From JTS-RE37 sp963756115 (lineage in GTDB: Bacteria; Bacteroidota; Bacteroidia; Flavobacteriales; Flavobacteriaceae), in NCBI GenBank assembly GCA_963756115.1, contig CAVWMN010000002.1, positions 372,001 to 436,000 on the forward strand: a DNA stretch of 64,000 nucleotides. Reading direction: 5' to 3'. Of this stretch, positions 16,935 through 25,222 are shown piece by piece. The notes under the pieces were generated by a model, which worked only from the letters and a program-made list of their open reading frames with translations, made no database searches and had not been told where the DNA came from. The translations under genes and the position numbers were made by a program. Position 1 is the first letter of the stretch; the number at the start of each line of letters is the position of its first letter.

Positions 16935-18350
16935 TTATTCTTTCAGAGTACTGGGGCAGACATATTCCGAAGTTGCGAGGCCAGCATCTTTTAATGCAGC
17001 AAAGCCTCCTCTGATATTTGCCAGGTTGTGGATACCCCGACTTTTTAGAATAGAGGCGGCAATAACGGAGCGATACCCGCCTGCACAATGAACATAAAAG
17101 GTTGGATCCTTAGGGAATTCAGACATATATTCATTCAGGGAGTTCAGTGGCGTATTAATAGCCCCTTCCACATGCTCGGCTTCGTATTCACTCTCCCTGC
17201 GCACGTCAAATACCGGGCGGGCCCCGATATCACTGAGTTGCTTAATTTCGCCTGCTTCAAGAGATGCTATCGTATCGGTATCCTTGCCCGCATTTTTCCA
17301 TGCTTTGAAACCACCTTTGAGGTAGCCCAATGCATTGTCAAAACCAACCCTCGACAGCCTGGTAATAGTCTCCTCTTCCTTACCTCCAGGGGTCACCAGC
17401 AAGAGGGGTTGATCAACATCCGCGATCAGGGCACCGACCCATGGGGCAAAATCCCCTTTCAATCCGATGAATATGGAGCGTGGAATATGTCCTTTGCTAA
17501 AATCATCCTGGTGGCGTACGTCCAGGACCACAGCACCGGTTTCATTGGCCATAGCTTCAAATTCGTCCGGGGTTAGTGCCCTGGTCCCGCGTTTGATAAC
17601 CTCTGCGATATCTTCATAACCCTCCTTGTTCATCTTAACATTGAGCGGAAAATATTTGGGAGGAGGCAGGAGTCCTTCTGTCACTTCAGCAATAAATTCC
17701 TCCCTGCTCATATCTGCGCGGAGTGCATAGTTTACTTCTTTCTGGTTCCCGAGCGTATCTACGGTTTCCTTCATCATATTCTTGCCACAGGCAGAACCTG
17801 CGCCATGTGCGGGATACACAATGACATCATCTGCAAGGGGCATTATTTTGCTTCGCAAACTATCATACAACATCCCGGCGAGGTCTTCCTTTGTCAGCGA
17901 AGCGGATTTTTGAGCAAGGTCAGGCCTCCCGACATCCCCGAGGAACAAAGTATCCCCAGAAAAAATAGCGTGATCCTTCCCGGCTTCATCCCGTAAAAGG
18001 TAGGTAGTACTCTCCATGGTATGTCCCGGGGTGTGCAACACTTTAATAGTGACCTCCCCCAGTTTAAATTCCTGGCTATCTTTTGCGATGATAGCGTCAA
18101 AGGTTGGGTTGGCATTTGGCCCGAATATGATAGGGGCACCGGTTTCCTTTGCAAGGGTGACATGTCCGCTGACAAAATCAGCATGAAAATGGGTCTCAAA
18201 AATATACTTGATGCTGGCGCCCTTATCCCTGGCAAGCTTAAGATACGGACTTATCTCCCTGAGCGGATCTATGATGGCCACTTCTCCTTTGCTTTCAATA
18301 TAATAGGCCCCTTGTGCAAGGCATCCCGTATAAATCTGTTCAATATGCAT
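16935..18350 (-). CDS. Persulfide-dioxygenase-like metallo-beta-lactamase protein with two rhodanese domains
   Basis: The 471-aa protein starts with a metallo-beta-lactamase domain, with metal ligands in HFHADFVSGH (H54, H56, D58, H63) and SGDTLFLGDVGRPDL near residue 130. Two rhodanese domains follow, at about 260-355 and 365-470. The first lacks the active cysteine; the second has it (C422 in HCAGGYRS). Such fusions oxidise glutathione persulfide or transfer sulfane sulfur in sulfide detoxification. A Crp-type operator and a -7 box precede it, shared in format with the SulP gene upstream. Confidence 0.85.
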   Translation of the reverse strand: MHIEQIYTGCLAQGAYYIESKGEVAIIDPLREISPYLKLARDKGASIKYIFETHFHADFVSGHVTLAKETGAPIIFGPNANPTFDAIIAKDSQEFKLGEVTIKVLHTPGHTMESTTYLLRDEAGKDHAIFSGDTLFLGDVGRPDLAQKSASLTKEDLAGMLYDSLRSKIMPLADDVIVYPAHGAGSACGKNMMKETVDTLGNQKEVNYALRADMSREEFIAEVTEGLLPPPKYFPLNVKMNKEGYEDIAEVIKRGTRALTPDEFEAMANETGAVVLDVRHQDDFSKGHIPRSIFIGLKGDFAPWVGALIADVDQPLLLVTPGGKEEETITRLSRVGFDNALGYLKGGFKAWKNAGKDTDTIASLEAGEIKQLSDIGARPVFDVRRESEYEAEHVEGAINTPLNSLNEYMSEFPKDPTFYVHCAGGYRSVIAASILKSRGIHNLANIRGGFAALKDAGLATSEYVCPSTLKE

Positions 18351-18369
18351 GATTCTCCATTTTATACTT

Positions 18370-18377
18370 CAAAAATA
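18370..18377 (-). promoter_or_regulatory. -7 box of the persulfide-dioxygenase-like gene
   Basis: Reading on the minus strand the sequence is TATTTTTG, a full match to the Bacteroidota consensus TAnnTTTG. It lies 19 bp before the ATG. No -33 TTG is present at the usual spacing, which fits an activator-dependent promoter served by the palindrome centred 33 bp upstream. Confidence 0.6.
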
Positions 18378-18399
18378 CACCATAATTTACAATTGGCCA

Positions 18400-18413
18400 G
18401 TAACATTAGTTAC
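18400..18413. promoter_or_regulatory. GTAAC-N4-GTTAC operator (Crp/Fnr-type) before persulfide-dioxygenase-like gene
   Basis: GTAACATTAGTTAC is an inverted repeat with 5-bp arms and a 4-bp spacer, the geometry of Crp/Fnr-family sites. It overlaps the stop codon of the SulP gene. Its centre (18406.5) is exactly 33 bp from the centre of the -7 box, placing it near -40 relative to the expected start of transcription. The same motif at the same distance precedes the SulP gene. Confidence 0.6.
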
Positions 18414-20136
18414 CCTTCGCACGGTTCTGGTAAGCCAGTTTGGACCCGATTAGTGAGACCGAATCCGGATTGTCAAAATACTCAACAGCTTCGTTGGTCC
18501 GTACAAAAAGGTATTCCCGGTGCAGTTCATGGATGATCCCGCTGCTGAAGATGATGTCCCGGGTTGGCCCTATTGCGCCGGCTATATAAAACTGTATGTT
18601 CCTGTCATGGATCTCCCGGATCATTTTGATCAGGACAAGAGCAGCACTGGCATCGATGTAATTGATCGCTTCGGCATTCAGGATCACACCTTTCAGCTTT
18701 GATCCTTTGGCATCCATAAACCGGTATAGCTGAGTTTTAAAATAACCGGTATTCCCAAAATAGAGTTGGGCATCAAAACGCACGATCAGCAGGTCCTCCC
18801 GGATGATCACTTCCTGGTTGAAGCGGTCGATATTTTTGTAGTAATCCGTATCCTTAATATTCCCCAGAATAGCGAAATGTGGTTTGGAAGTTCGGTACAC
18901 CATCAACAAAAGCGAAAAAAGCACCCCCGTCAAAATCCCCTGGGGAATGCCTATCAATAAGGTAGTGAGGAAGGTCAACACTAAAACGGCAATTTCATCC
19001 TTCCGGTGTTTCCAGAGGCTCTGCGCATAGGAAAGATCTATGAGTCCGGCTACAGATACCATAATGATGCTGGCCAGTATCGCCTTCGGCAAATAATAGA
19101 AAACGGGGGTCAGGAATAATAAGGCCAGCAGAACCATGAGTACCACGAATATTCCGGAAAGGTTGGTTTTTGCCCCTGCATCGTAATTGATTGCGGTACG
19201 GGAGAACCCGGCAGTAACCGGAAAGGACTGAAAAAAGGACCCGGCCAAATTCGCACTTCCCAGCGCTACCAGTTCCTGATTGGCATCTATGGTATCCGTA
19301 TTGGTCTTGTCCTGCAATCCTTTTCCAATGGAGATGGCTTCGAGGTATCCTATGAGGGCGAGGGTAATCGCAATAGGCCAAAGCTCTTTGGCTGCATCCC
19401 AACTGAAATCGGGTACCACAAACGCGGGCAATCCATCCGGGATTTCCCCCACTATTTCTATTCCCTTTGCTTCCATCCCGAAGAAGTAGACCCCCAAAAT
19501 ACTCAAAACCACAATCAGCAGTATATTGGGGATGCGCTTATCCCATTTCTTTAAAGCAAGTAGGGTAAGTATGCCAAGGATACCCATTGACAGATCATAG
19601 GGGTTGGTTTCCGTTATTTTATGGAAGGTATTCAATAGGATATGGTGGATGGGCCCGCTGCTGTCTATATCAATCCCCAACAGGTGTTTCAATTGGCTGA
19701 AAATGATGATCACTGCAGCGGCAGAGGTAAATCCGCTAATGACAGGGCGCGACAAAAAATTAACCAGAAAGCCCATGCGGAGGACTCCTAAAAGGAATTG
19801 GATGGCCCCCACCAGGAATGTCAGGAAAATGGCCATGGCGATATAATTCGCAACACCGCTGATGGCCAGCGTCCCCAATCCAACAGCAACCAAAAGGGAG
19901 TCGAGCGCGACGGGTCCGATGGCAACCTGCCGGGAGGTCCCCAAAAACACATATACCAGAACGGGCAGCAGGGATGCGTATAATCCATAAACCGGGGGCA
20001 ACCCGGCAATCAGCGCATAGGCCATACCCTGGGGAATGATCACAATCCCCACGGTAAGTCCGGCTATAAGGTCTTTTAAGAAATCGTTTTTCCGGTACCG
20101 GGGTAGCCACTGAAGAATGGGAAAAAATCTATGCAT
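18406..20136 (-). CDS. SulP-family anion transporter with STAS domain
   Basis: The 576-aa protein has the SulP layout: a multi-helix transport core (about 25-420) with the family motif GLTVGIVIIPQGMAYA near residue 27 and GLPPVYGLYASLLPV after it, then a cytoplasmic STAS domain (about 440-560, LIVRFDAQLYFGNTGYFK). SulP proteins move sulfate or other anions, bicarbonate among them. Its position between a Crp-like regulator and a persulfide dioxygenase suggests export or import of sulfur oxyanions, although bicarbonate transport cannot be excluded. Its -7 box sits 4 bp before the ATG, so the message is nearly leaderless. Confidence 0.9.
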   Translation of the reverse strand: MHRFFPILQWLPRYRKNDFLKDLIAGLTVGIVIIPQGMAYALIAGLPPVYGLYASLLPVLVYVFLGTSRQVAIGPVALDSLLVAVGLGTLAISGVANYIAMAIFLTFLVGAIQFLLGVLRMGFLVNFLSRPVISGFTSAAAVIIIFSQLKHLLGIDIDSSGPIHHILLNTFHKITETNPYDLSMGILGILTLLALKKWDKRIPNILLIVVLSILGVYFFGMEAKGIEIVGEIPDGLPAFVVPDFSWDAAKELWPIAITLALIGYLEAISIGKGLQDKTNTDTIDANQELVALGSANLAGSFFQSFPVTAGFSRTAINYDAGAKTNLSGIFVVLMVLLALLFLTPVFYYLPKAILASIIMVSVAGLIDLSYAQSLWKHRKDEIAVLVLTFLTTLLIGIPQGILTGVLFSLLLMVYRTSKPHFAILGNIKDTDYYKNIDRFNQEVIIREDLLIVRFDAQLYFGNTGYFKTQLYRFMDAKGSKLKGVILNAEAINYIDASAALVLIKMIREIHDRNIQFYIAGAIGPTRDIIFSSGIIHELHREYLFVRTNEAVEYFDNPDSVSLIGSKLAYQNRAKGN

Positions 20137-20140
20137 CGCC

Positions 20141-20148
20141 CAAATTTA
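20141..20148 (-). promoter_or_regulatory. -7 box of the SulP gene
   Basis: On the minus strand this reads TAAATTTG, a perfect TAnnTTTG. It ends 4 bp before the start codon, so transcription should start at or next to the ATG. The operator centre lies 33 bp upstream. Confidence 0.6.
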
Positions 20149-20170
20149 GCATTAAAAGCAGAAAGTTAGC

Positions 20171-20184
20171 GTAACCGTTGTTAC
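20171..20184. promoter_or_regulatory. GTAAC-N4-GTTAC operator (Crp/Fnr-type) before SulP gene
   Basis: GTAACCGTTGTTAC has the same arms, the same 4-bp spacer and the same CCC after the right arm as the site at 18400-18413. Its centre (20177.5) is again 33 bp from the -7 centre. The matching geometry argues for a shared class-II-type activator, most simply the adjacent Crp-family protein. Confidence 0.6.
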
Positions 20185-20299
20185 CCAATAAAGGGGTAAG
20201 GTGGAATAAAGTATTCCCTGGGGGACATAAGTGTCCTGCAAAGGCAAGAATACAAACCGGGTCATTTTTGGATACAAACAGGTTGAGATAGAAGGTGAT

Positions 20300-20935
20300 T
20301 CAAATATCGAGCACTTTTATGGCGTTCCGCTGCAGGCGGATTTTACCTTCATTTCCCAGTTTTTTCAGGAGGCGGGAAATAACCACCCTGGAGGTGTGCA
20401 AGTCGTTGGCTACTTCCAGGTGTGTGGTGTGGATAACGTCATCGTGGGTTACCATAGCGCGGTCCTTCAGGTATTTGAGCAGTCTGCGGTCCAGGTTCAT
20501 AAATGCCAGTGCATCCACCGTTTCCATCAGTTCCATCATCCGTGCGTGGTAACTGTCCATTACAAACCGGCGCCAGCCCGGATAAGCCGCCATCCAAGGA
20601 TCCATTTTTTCCACGGGGATCACGATCAGTTCGGTATCTGTTTCTGCGACAGCCCGGATCTCACTCTTTCCGCTTCCCATACAACAGGAAAAAGTCATGG
20701 TGCAGGAATCGCCCATTTCTATAAAGTAAAGCAGCAATTCATCCCCCTCGCTGTCTTCCCGCATTATTTTAATAGCGCCGCTCAGTACCAGCGGGATGCT
20801 GCTTACATCCTGGCCAATATCCATCAGCTGGGTTCCCTGTTCCAGGGTCTTTATGGTACCTATATCCGCTATTTCCCGCAGGAGGTCCGGTTCAAAAAGA
20901 TAACCATAATGTCGTTCCAAAAGTTTTTCCATCAT
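20300..20935 (-). CDS. Crp/Fnr-family regulator with Cys cluster
   Basis: The 211-aa protein has an N-terminal cyclic-nucleotide-binding-like beta barrel (about 25-120) and a C-terminal winged helix (about 150-211, HTSRVVISRLLKKLGNEG as recognition region). The barrel carries three cysteines, C78, C84 and C85 (DSCTMTFSCC), where cAMP-binding members have other residues, which suggests thiol- or persulfide-based sensing. It lies upstream of the SulP and persulfide-dioxygenase-like genes on the same strand. Both of those have GTAAC-N4-GTTAC sites. A role as their activator in sulfide or sulfur stress is inferred. Confidence 0.85.
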   Translation of the reverse strand: MMEKLLERHYGYLFEPDLLREIADIGTIKTLEQGTQLMDIGQDVSSIPLVLSGAIKIMREDSEGDELLLYFIEMGDSCTMTFSCCMGSGKSEIRAVAETDTELIVIPVEKMDPWMAAYPGWRRFVMDSYHARMMELMETVDALAFMNLDRRLLKYLKDRAMVTHDDVIHTTHLEVANDLHTSRVVISRLLKKLGNEGKIRLQRNAIKVLDI

Positions 20936-20969
20936 TTTTCTGATACGTATTCCGAAATCCGCGTCCTAC

Positions 20970-21749
20970 TCAATCCATTGGGATCAAATGTACCTTAAAA
21001 TGAACCGGTTCCGCGGCAAGGTGCTGAAATCCTTCATGCAACCGGTCCCCGGGAACGGAATAGGGATAGAATGTTATGGGTTCGATACAGATCATATTCG
21101 GGACTTCTGTCCAGAGCATAAAATTTCCAAACCCTTCGGTAGCAATCTTAATAGCTCTGAGATCCTTCAGTACGACGGAAGAACAATCCGCTACCTGCAG
21201 TGCCCTGCTCCCGACTTTCAGCACATCCGTCAGGGTGATGGAGCCACTGTCTGTAACCACGAGGGGATAGTCTGTATAGATCTTAAACGCCGGATGGTAC
21301 CCCAGCATGTACGGCATATCCTTTTGTCCGGATATCGAAAAGGAAACCTCCAGTCCCTTATCTGTAAGCCCATAGGATTTCCTGAATTCAAAATCGTACG
21401 GCCAGAGGAGCCAGCGGGCCGTCGACATTTCCGGAAATTTACTGTTTTTTATGGGGGTACCGGCCGTATACTTTTTTAGATAAACCGCGCTTTGGCCGGT
21501 TTCTTCCGTTTTCTGATATTCCATTTCCCGTAATAATCCGTGCTGGTCCTGGATAGCATTACCCTTTGGGACCTGGACCGTGAATCCGGCAGCTGCGGTA
21601 GGTCCGATGACCGGGAACATTTCAGTATCGGAATTTCCCCAACCCGGACTACCTTTCTGATGGATAAATTCGTGGCCGGCAACCTGGTAGCTAACCAGTT
21701 CCCCTTTTGATATTTTTACGGTTTGGTCTGATAAAGTGAGTTGTGTCAT
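20970..21749 (-). CDS. Aldose 1-epimerase-family protein
   Basis: The chosen ATG gives 259 aa beginning MTQLTLSDQTVKI. Longer frames begin upstream of, or overlap, the -7 box at 21778-21785 and are unlikely. The fold is that of galactose-mutarotase-like proteins, with GNSDTEMFPVIGP near residue 35 and GYHPAFKIY near 160, close to the LacX/YeaD-type group. These enzymes interconvert sugar anomers, often of hexoses or hexose 6-phosphates. It is 34 bp upstream of the Crp-like gene and could be co-transcribed with it, although the functions do not obviously link. Confidence 0.8.
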   Translation of the reverse strand: MTQLTLSDQTVKISKGELVSYQVAGHEFIHQKGSPGWGNSDTEMFPVIGPTAAAGFTVQVPKGNAIQDQHGLLREMEYQKTEETGQSAVYLKKYTAGTPIKNSKFPEMSTARWLLWPYDFEFRKSYGLTDKGLEVSFSISGQKDMPYMLGYHPAFKIYTDYPLVVTDSGSITLTDVLKVGSRALQVADCSSVVLKDLRAIKIATEGFGNFMLWTEVPNMICIEPITFYPYSVPGDRLHEGFQHLAAEPVHFKVHLIPMD

Positions 21750-21777
21750 ACGATTTTCCCGAAGTGTAGCCATTCCC

Positions 21778-21785
21778 CAAAAATA
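21778..21785 (-). promoter_or_regulatory. -7 box of the aldose epimerase gene
   Basis: The minus strand reads TATTTTTG, a full match to TAnnTTTG. Transcription would begin near 21771, about 22 bp before the ATG at 21749, which supports that start over the longer reading frame. Confidence 0.5.
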
Positions 21786-21952
21786 CAAAGCCTTCGGTTT
21801 TCAATTGCCATATCCGCTCCGTAATTTCCGGGTTAAGTTACTTTTTATTTATGACATACCGGAAAGGCAACCGGGACCAGGCCAGGTGCCCTGACGGTGG
21901 ATGGAAATTCAAAATTAATATGGTACCTTTCCCTCAAATCGAATTCTATAGT

Positions 21953-22831
21953 ATGTCCAGTACACGCCGCTTTTATAATTGGATCGTTCCTATTTTGTCT
22001 TTCCTTCTATGTCAGGGATACGCTTATTCCCAGGAGCAATCAGGAGATGGCTGGCAACAGCTTTTCAACGGGGTGGACCTTGCGGGCTGGATAACCAAGA
22101 TTCATCATTATGATACAGGTGTCAATTATGGAAATACCTTCAGGGTAAGGGACAGTATTATTGAAGTGCGTTATGATGAATATGAAGGGGATTTCCAGGA
22201 CCGCTTCGGCCATTTATATTATAAGGAACCGTTTTCATATTTCCAGATAGCATTGGAATACAGGTTTATAGGCGAGCTCCATCCCGGTGCTCCGGATTAT
22301 ACACTTAAGAATAGTGGCATCATGTTCCATTCCCAGGATCCGGCCACTATGCCCAAAGAACAGGACTGGCCCATTTCCGTGGAAATGCAGTTCCTTGCCG
22401 GTATTACCCCGGGGGCCGAACGGCCAACCGGGAATATGTGCTCACCGGGCACAGATGTGGAATATGAAGGCGCAATCTATCCAGGCCATTGTATCAATTC
22501 TACCTCCAAAACTTATTTCGGCGACCAATGGGTACGGGCGGAAGCAATCGTACTGGGGGATTCCCTGATAACCCATATTATCAATGGCGATACGGTACTG
22601 ACGTATTCCCACCCCCAAATTGGCGGAGGGGTTGTGAACAGGTTTGACCCTGCGATAAAAAAAGACGGCCAACCGTTGACCTCCGGATTTATTGCGCTTC
22701 AAAGTGAGGGTCAGCCTGTTGATTTCAGGAACGTCCGTATCCGGAATTTAAAAGGCTGTATGGATCCGAAAGCGGTGAATTTCAAAAAATATTATGTGGT
22801 TTCGGACCCGGGGAGCTGCAGTTATAATTGA
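21953..22831 (+). CDS. Secreted DUF1080 (3-keto-glycoside hydrolase-like) protein with C-terminal GCMDP motif
   Basis: From the ATG at 21953 the protein has 292 aa with a signal peptide (YNWIVPILSFLLCQGYAYSQ). The DUF1080 jelly-roll domain covers about residues 30-255 (LFNGVDLAGW at the start, VDFRNVRIRNL at the end). Members bind or cleave 3-keto-glycosides or other glycans outside the cytoplasm. The last 25 residues start GCMDPKAVNF and end GSCSYN. This matches the short Asp/Cys calcium-type repeats often appended to secreted Bacteroidota proteins, which is unusual on this domain. It is convergent with the cysteine-synthase-like gene, 1 bp apart. Confidence 0.75.
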   Translation: MSSTRRFYNWIVPILSFLLCQGYAYSQEQSGDGWQQLFNGVDLAGWITKIHHYDTGVNYGNTFRVRDSIIEVRYDEYEGDFQDRFGHLYYKEPFSYFQIALEYRFIGELHPGAPDYTLKNSGIMFHSQDPATMPKEQDWPISVEMQFLAGITPGAERPTGNMCSPGTDVEYEGAIYPGHCINSTSKTYFGDQWVRAEAIVLGDSLITHIINGDTVLTYSHPQIGGGVVNRFDPAIKKDGQPLTSGFIALQSEGQPVDFRNVRIRNLKGCMDPKAVNFKKYYVVSDPGSCSYN

Positions 22832-22832
22832 A

Positions 22833-23813
22833 TTATTCCAGGAATCCTTTCTCCCGCATCCAATCATCATTGTAAATTTTACCCACATACCGGCTGCCAT
22901 GATCATGGAATAGGACCACCACCACATCGTCTTTCCCGAAATTCTCCTTTAGCTGCAGCACACCTTTAATGGCCGCCCCAGCTGAATTTCCTAAAAACAT
23001 CCCTTCTTCCTTTGCAAGGCGTTGTGTATATACCGCTGCATCTTTGTCCGTGACTTTGGTAAATCCGTCAATGATCTCAAAATTTACATTTTTAGGAAGG
23101 ATGTCTTCCCCGATGCCTTCGGTAACATACGGATATATTTCATTTTGGTCAAATATCCCGGTCTCGTGGTATTTTTTAAAAACGGAGCCGTAGGTATCCA
23201 CACCCCAGACTTTGATTTCCGGGTTTTTGGATTTCAGGTAAGTTCCCACCCCCGAAATAGTGCCCCCTGTACCTACGCCTACCACAAAGTGGGTGATCTT
23301 CCCATCTGTCTGATCCCATATTTCAGGGCCGGTGCTCTTAAAATGGGCTTTGGTATTGGAAAGGTTGTCATATTGGTTCACATACCATGAATTGGGAATT
23401 TCAGTGGCCAGTCTCCTGGCTGTAGAATAATAACTTCTTGGGTCATCCGGGGCAACATCCGTGGGGCAAACATGGACCTCACTGCCCATGGCTTTCAGGA
23501 TATCCACTTTCTCCTTGGACTGCTTGTCGCTGATTACGCATATCATCTTATACCCCTTGATCACGGCCACCAGTGCCAGCCCCATGCCGGTATTGCCGGA
23601 AGTGCCTTCAATGATAGTACCGCCCGGTTTCAGGATACCTGCTGCTTCCGCATCAGCCACCATCTGCACGGCCATACGGTCCTTTACTGAATTCCCGGGA
23701 TTGAATGTTTCATATTTAGCCAGTACCAGGCAGGGTAATTCCGCTGTCAATTTATTTAATTTAACCAGGGGTGTATTCCCGATGGTTTCCAATATGTTTT
23801 GAGCGTATTTCAT
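22833..23813 (-). CDS. PLP-dependent cysteine synthase / cystathionine beta-synthase core
   Basis: The 326-aa protein is a fold-type II PLP enzyme. The Schiff-base lysine lies in NPGNSVKDRMA, the substrate loop is EGTSGNTGMGLAL, and the PLP-phosphate loop is GVGTGGTISGVG. The segment TDVAPDDPRSYYSTARR is more typical of cystathionine beta-synthase cores than of CysK, but no CBS regulatory domain follows. It makes cysteine or cystathionine from an activated or free serine. It is monocistronic, with a -7 box 62 bp upstream. It may be part of the wider sulfur theme of the neighbourhood. Confidence 0.85.
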   Translation of the reverse strand: MKYAQNILETIGNTPLVKLNKLTAELPCLVLAKYETFNPGNSVKDRMAVQMVADAEAAGILKPGGTIIEGTSGNTGMGLALVAVIKGYKMICVISDKQSKEKVDILKAMGSEVHVCPTDVAPDDPRSYYSTARRLATEIPNSWYVNQYDNLSNTKAHFKSTGPEIWDQTDGKITHFVVGVGTGGTISGVGTYLKSKNPEIKVWGVDTYGSVFKKYHETGIFDQNEIYPYVTEGIGEDILPKNVNFEIIDGFTKVTDKDAAVYTQRLAKEEGMFLGNSAGAAIKGVLQLKENFGKDDVVVVLFHDHGSRYVGKIYNDDWMREKGFLE

Positions 23814-23875
23814 TCCGTATGGGAGTTTTCAGTTCACAGGGTAAGGTTACATCACCTTAACCGGTCTTTCCGCTG

Positions 23876-23883
23876 CAAATTTA
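23876..23883 (-). promoter_or_regulatory. -7 box of the cysteine-synthase-like gene
   Basis: The minus strand reads TAAATTTG (TAnnTTTG). It lies 62 bp before the ATG, leaving a leader of about 55 nt. I see no riboswitch-like structure in that leader. Confidence 0.5.
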
Positions 23884-23977
23884 AGTTTAAAAAATCTTCC
23901 ACCGGCACTTCCCGTTGTATTTCCGGGCAACCGGCTGCATCGTTGGCGGAGAATACCAGAAAAAGGGATTCGGGCAA

Positions 23978-25219
23978 TTATTCGAATTTGATGGCCTTAA
24001 CAGGTGTTATCCTTGTAATGATATAGGATGGAACAAGAAGCATGAGCATGCAAAGTACAAGTACCCCGATATTTAAAAACAGAACACTGAAGAAATCAAT
24101 GTCGACGGGGATGTAGTCAATATAGTATTCCTCCGGGTTCGGAAACTTAAAAATCCGATAGGAACCCTGTATCCATAGTATGGCCAGTCCGATTGCATTT
24201 CCCCAAAGCAGTCCAATACCAATAAGATATGCGGCATTGTACAGAAATACCTTCCGGATACTCCAGTTGGCAGCGCCCAGGGCTTTTAATATCCCGATCA
24301 TCTGTGTACGCTCCAGGATCAGGACCAGCAACGCTGTAATCATATTGATCCCACCCACAATGACCATGATACCTATAATGAGCGCAATATTAAAATCGAA
24401 CAAGCCTATCCATTCAAATATCTGATAGTATTTGTTTTTGATATTTTGGGTGTCGAGATTGGAGAGGGTCTTGCCATAGATCTCCCGGGTCTTTTCATCG
24501 ATCATATCAAAACTATCGAGGAAAATTTCAAAATTGCCAACCTGATCGGTTGTCCATTTATTCATCTGCTGGATATGGCGGATGTCAATGAAAATATAGG
24601 AACTGTCAAACTCCTCAAACCCACTGTCATAAATGCCTACAATTCTGAACTTACGCTGGTTAGGGCTTTTCAGCGGGTCTTCTTCCTTTGGGAAAAAAGC
24701 AAAAAATTCATCGCCTACCCCAAGGTTCAGGCGGGTAGACAAAATGGCTGACACCATCACTTCATCATTGAGTTCCCCGTTGAAAACAGGCAATCTCCCG
24801 CTGACAAGATATTCCCTGAAAACCTCCCAGTCATAGTCCTTGCCCACACCTTTTGCGATAATGCCTTCAAATGTATCTGCAGTCCGGATGATTCCTCCTT
24901 TGGTAGCGACAGCCTGGATATGGGCTATCCCGGAAACAGCGGTAAAATTCGGGTAAAATTCCTGTTGGGTGGATACAGGGATGACGGATACATCTGAGAT
25001 ATTGGAATCATAATTGTAGATCTGTACATGGCCATTGAATGCAGCCACTTTTTCACGGATCTTTTCTTTTAGTCCAACGCCGGTGGCGATGGCAATCAGC
25101 ATCATGATTATACCCAGTGCGATGGCCGCGATGGCTATTTTTATTATTGGTGCGGATATACTAATTTTATCTTCTCCTCCTTTGATAAGGCGTTTGGCAA
25201 TAAAATATTCTAAATTCAA
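23978..25219 (-). CDS. LolC/LolE-type lipoprotein-release ABC permease
   Basis: The 413-aa protein has an N-terminal membrane helix (about 20-45), a large periplasmic domain (50-260) and three C-terminal helices (about 270-405), the FtsX/MacB/LolE layout. Such permeases release lipoproteins from the inner membrane or move other lipids with an ATPase partner, which is not in the window. The only start that keeps the conserved FIAKRL entry is the TTG at 25219; an in-frame TAA lies shortly upstream and there is no ATG. Its start lies 3 bp from the divergent DUF1343 gene. Confidence 0.8.
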   Translation of the reverse strand: MNLEYFIAKRLIKGGEDKISISAPIIKIAIAAIALGIIMMLIAIATGVGLKEKIREKVAAFNGHVQIYNYDSNISDVSVIPVSTQQEFYPNFTAVSGIAHIQAVATKGGIIRTADTFEGIIAKGVGKDYDWEVFREYLVSGRLPVFNGELNDEVMVSAILSTRLNLGVGDEFFAFFPKEEDPLKSPNQRKFRIVGIYDSGFEEFDSSYIFIDIRHIQQMNKWTTDQVGNFEIFLDSFDMIDEKTREIYGKTLSNLDTQNIKNKYYQIFEWIGLFDFNIALIIGIMVIVGGINMITALLVLILERTQMIGILKALGAANWSIRKVFLYNAAYLIGIGLLWGNAIGLAILWIQGSYRIFKFPNPEEYYIDYIPVDIDFFSVLFLNIGVLVLCMLMLLVPSYIITRITPVKAIKFE

Positions 25220-25222
25220 TTT

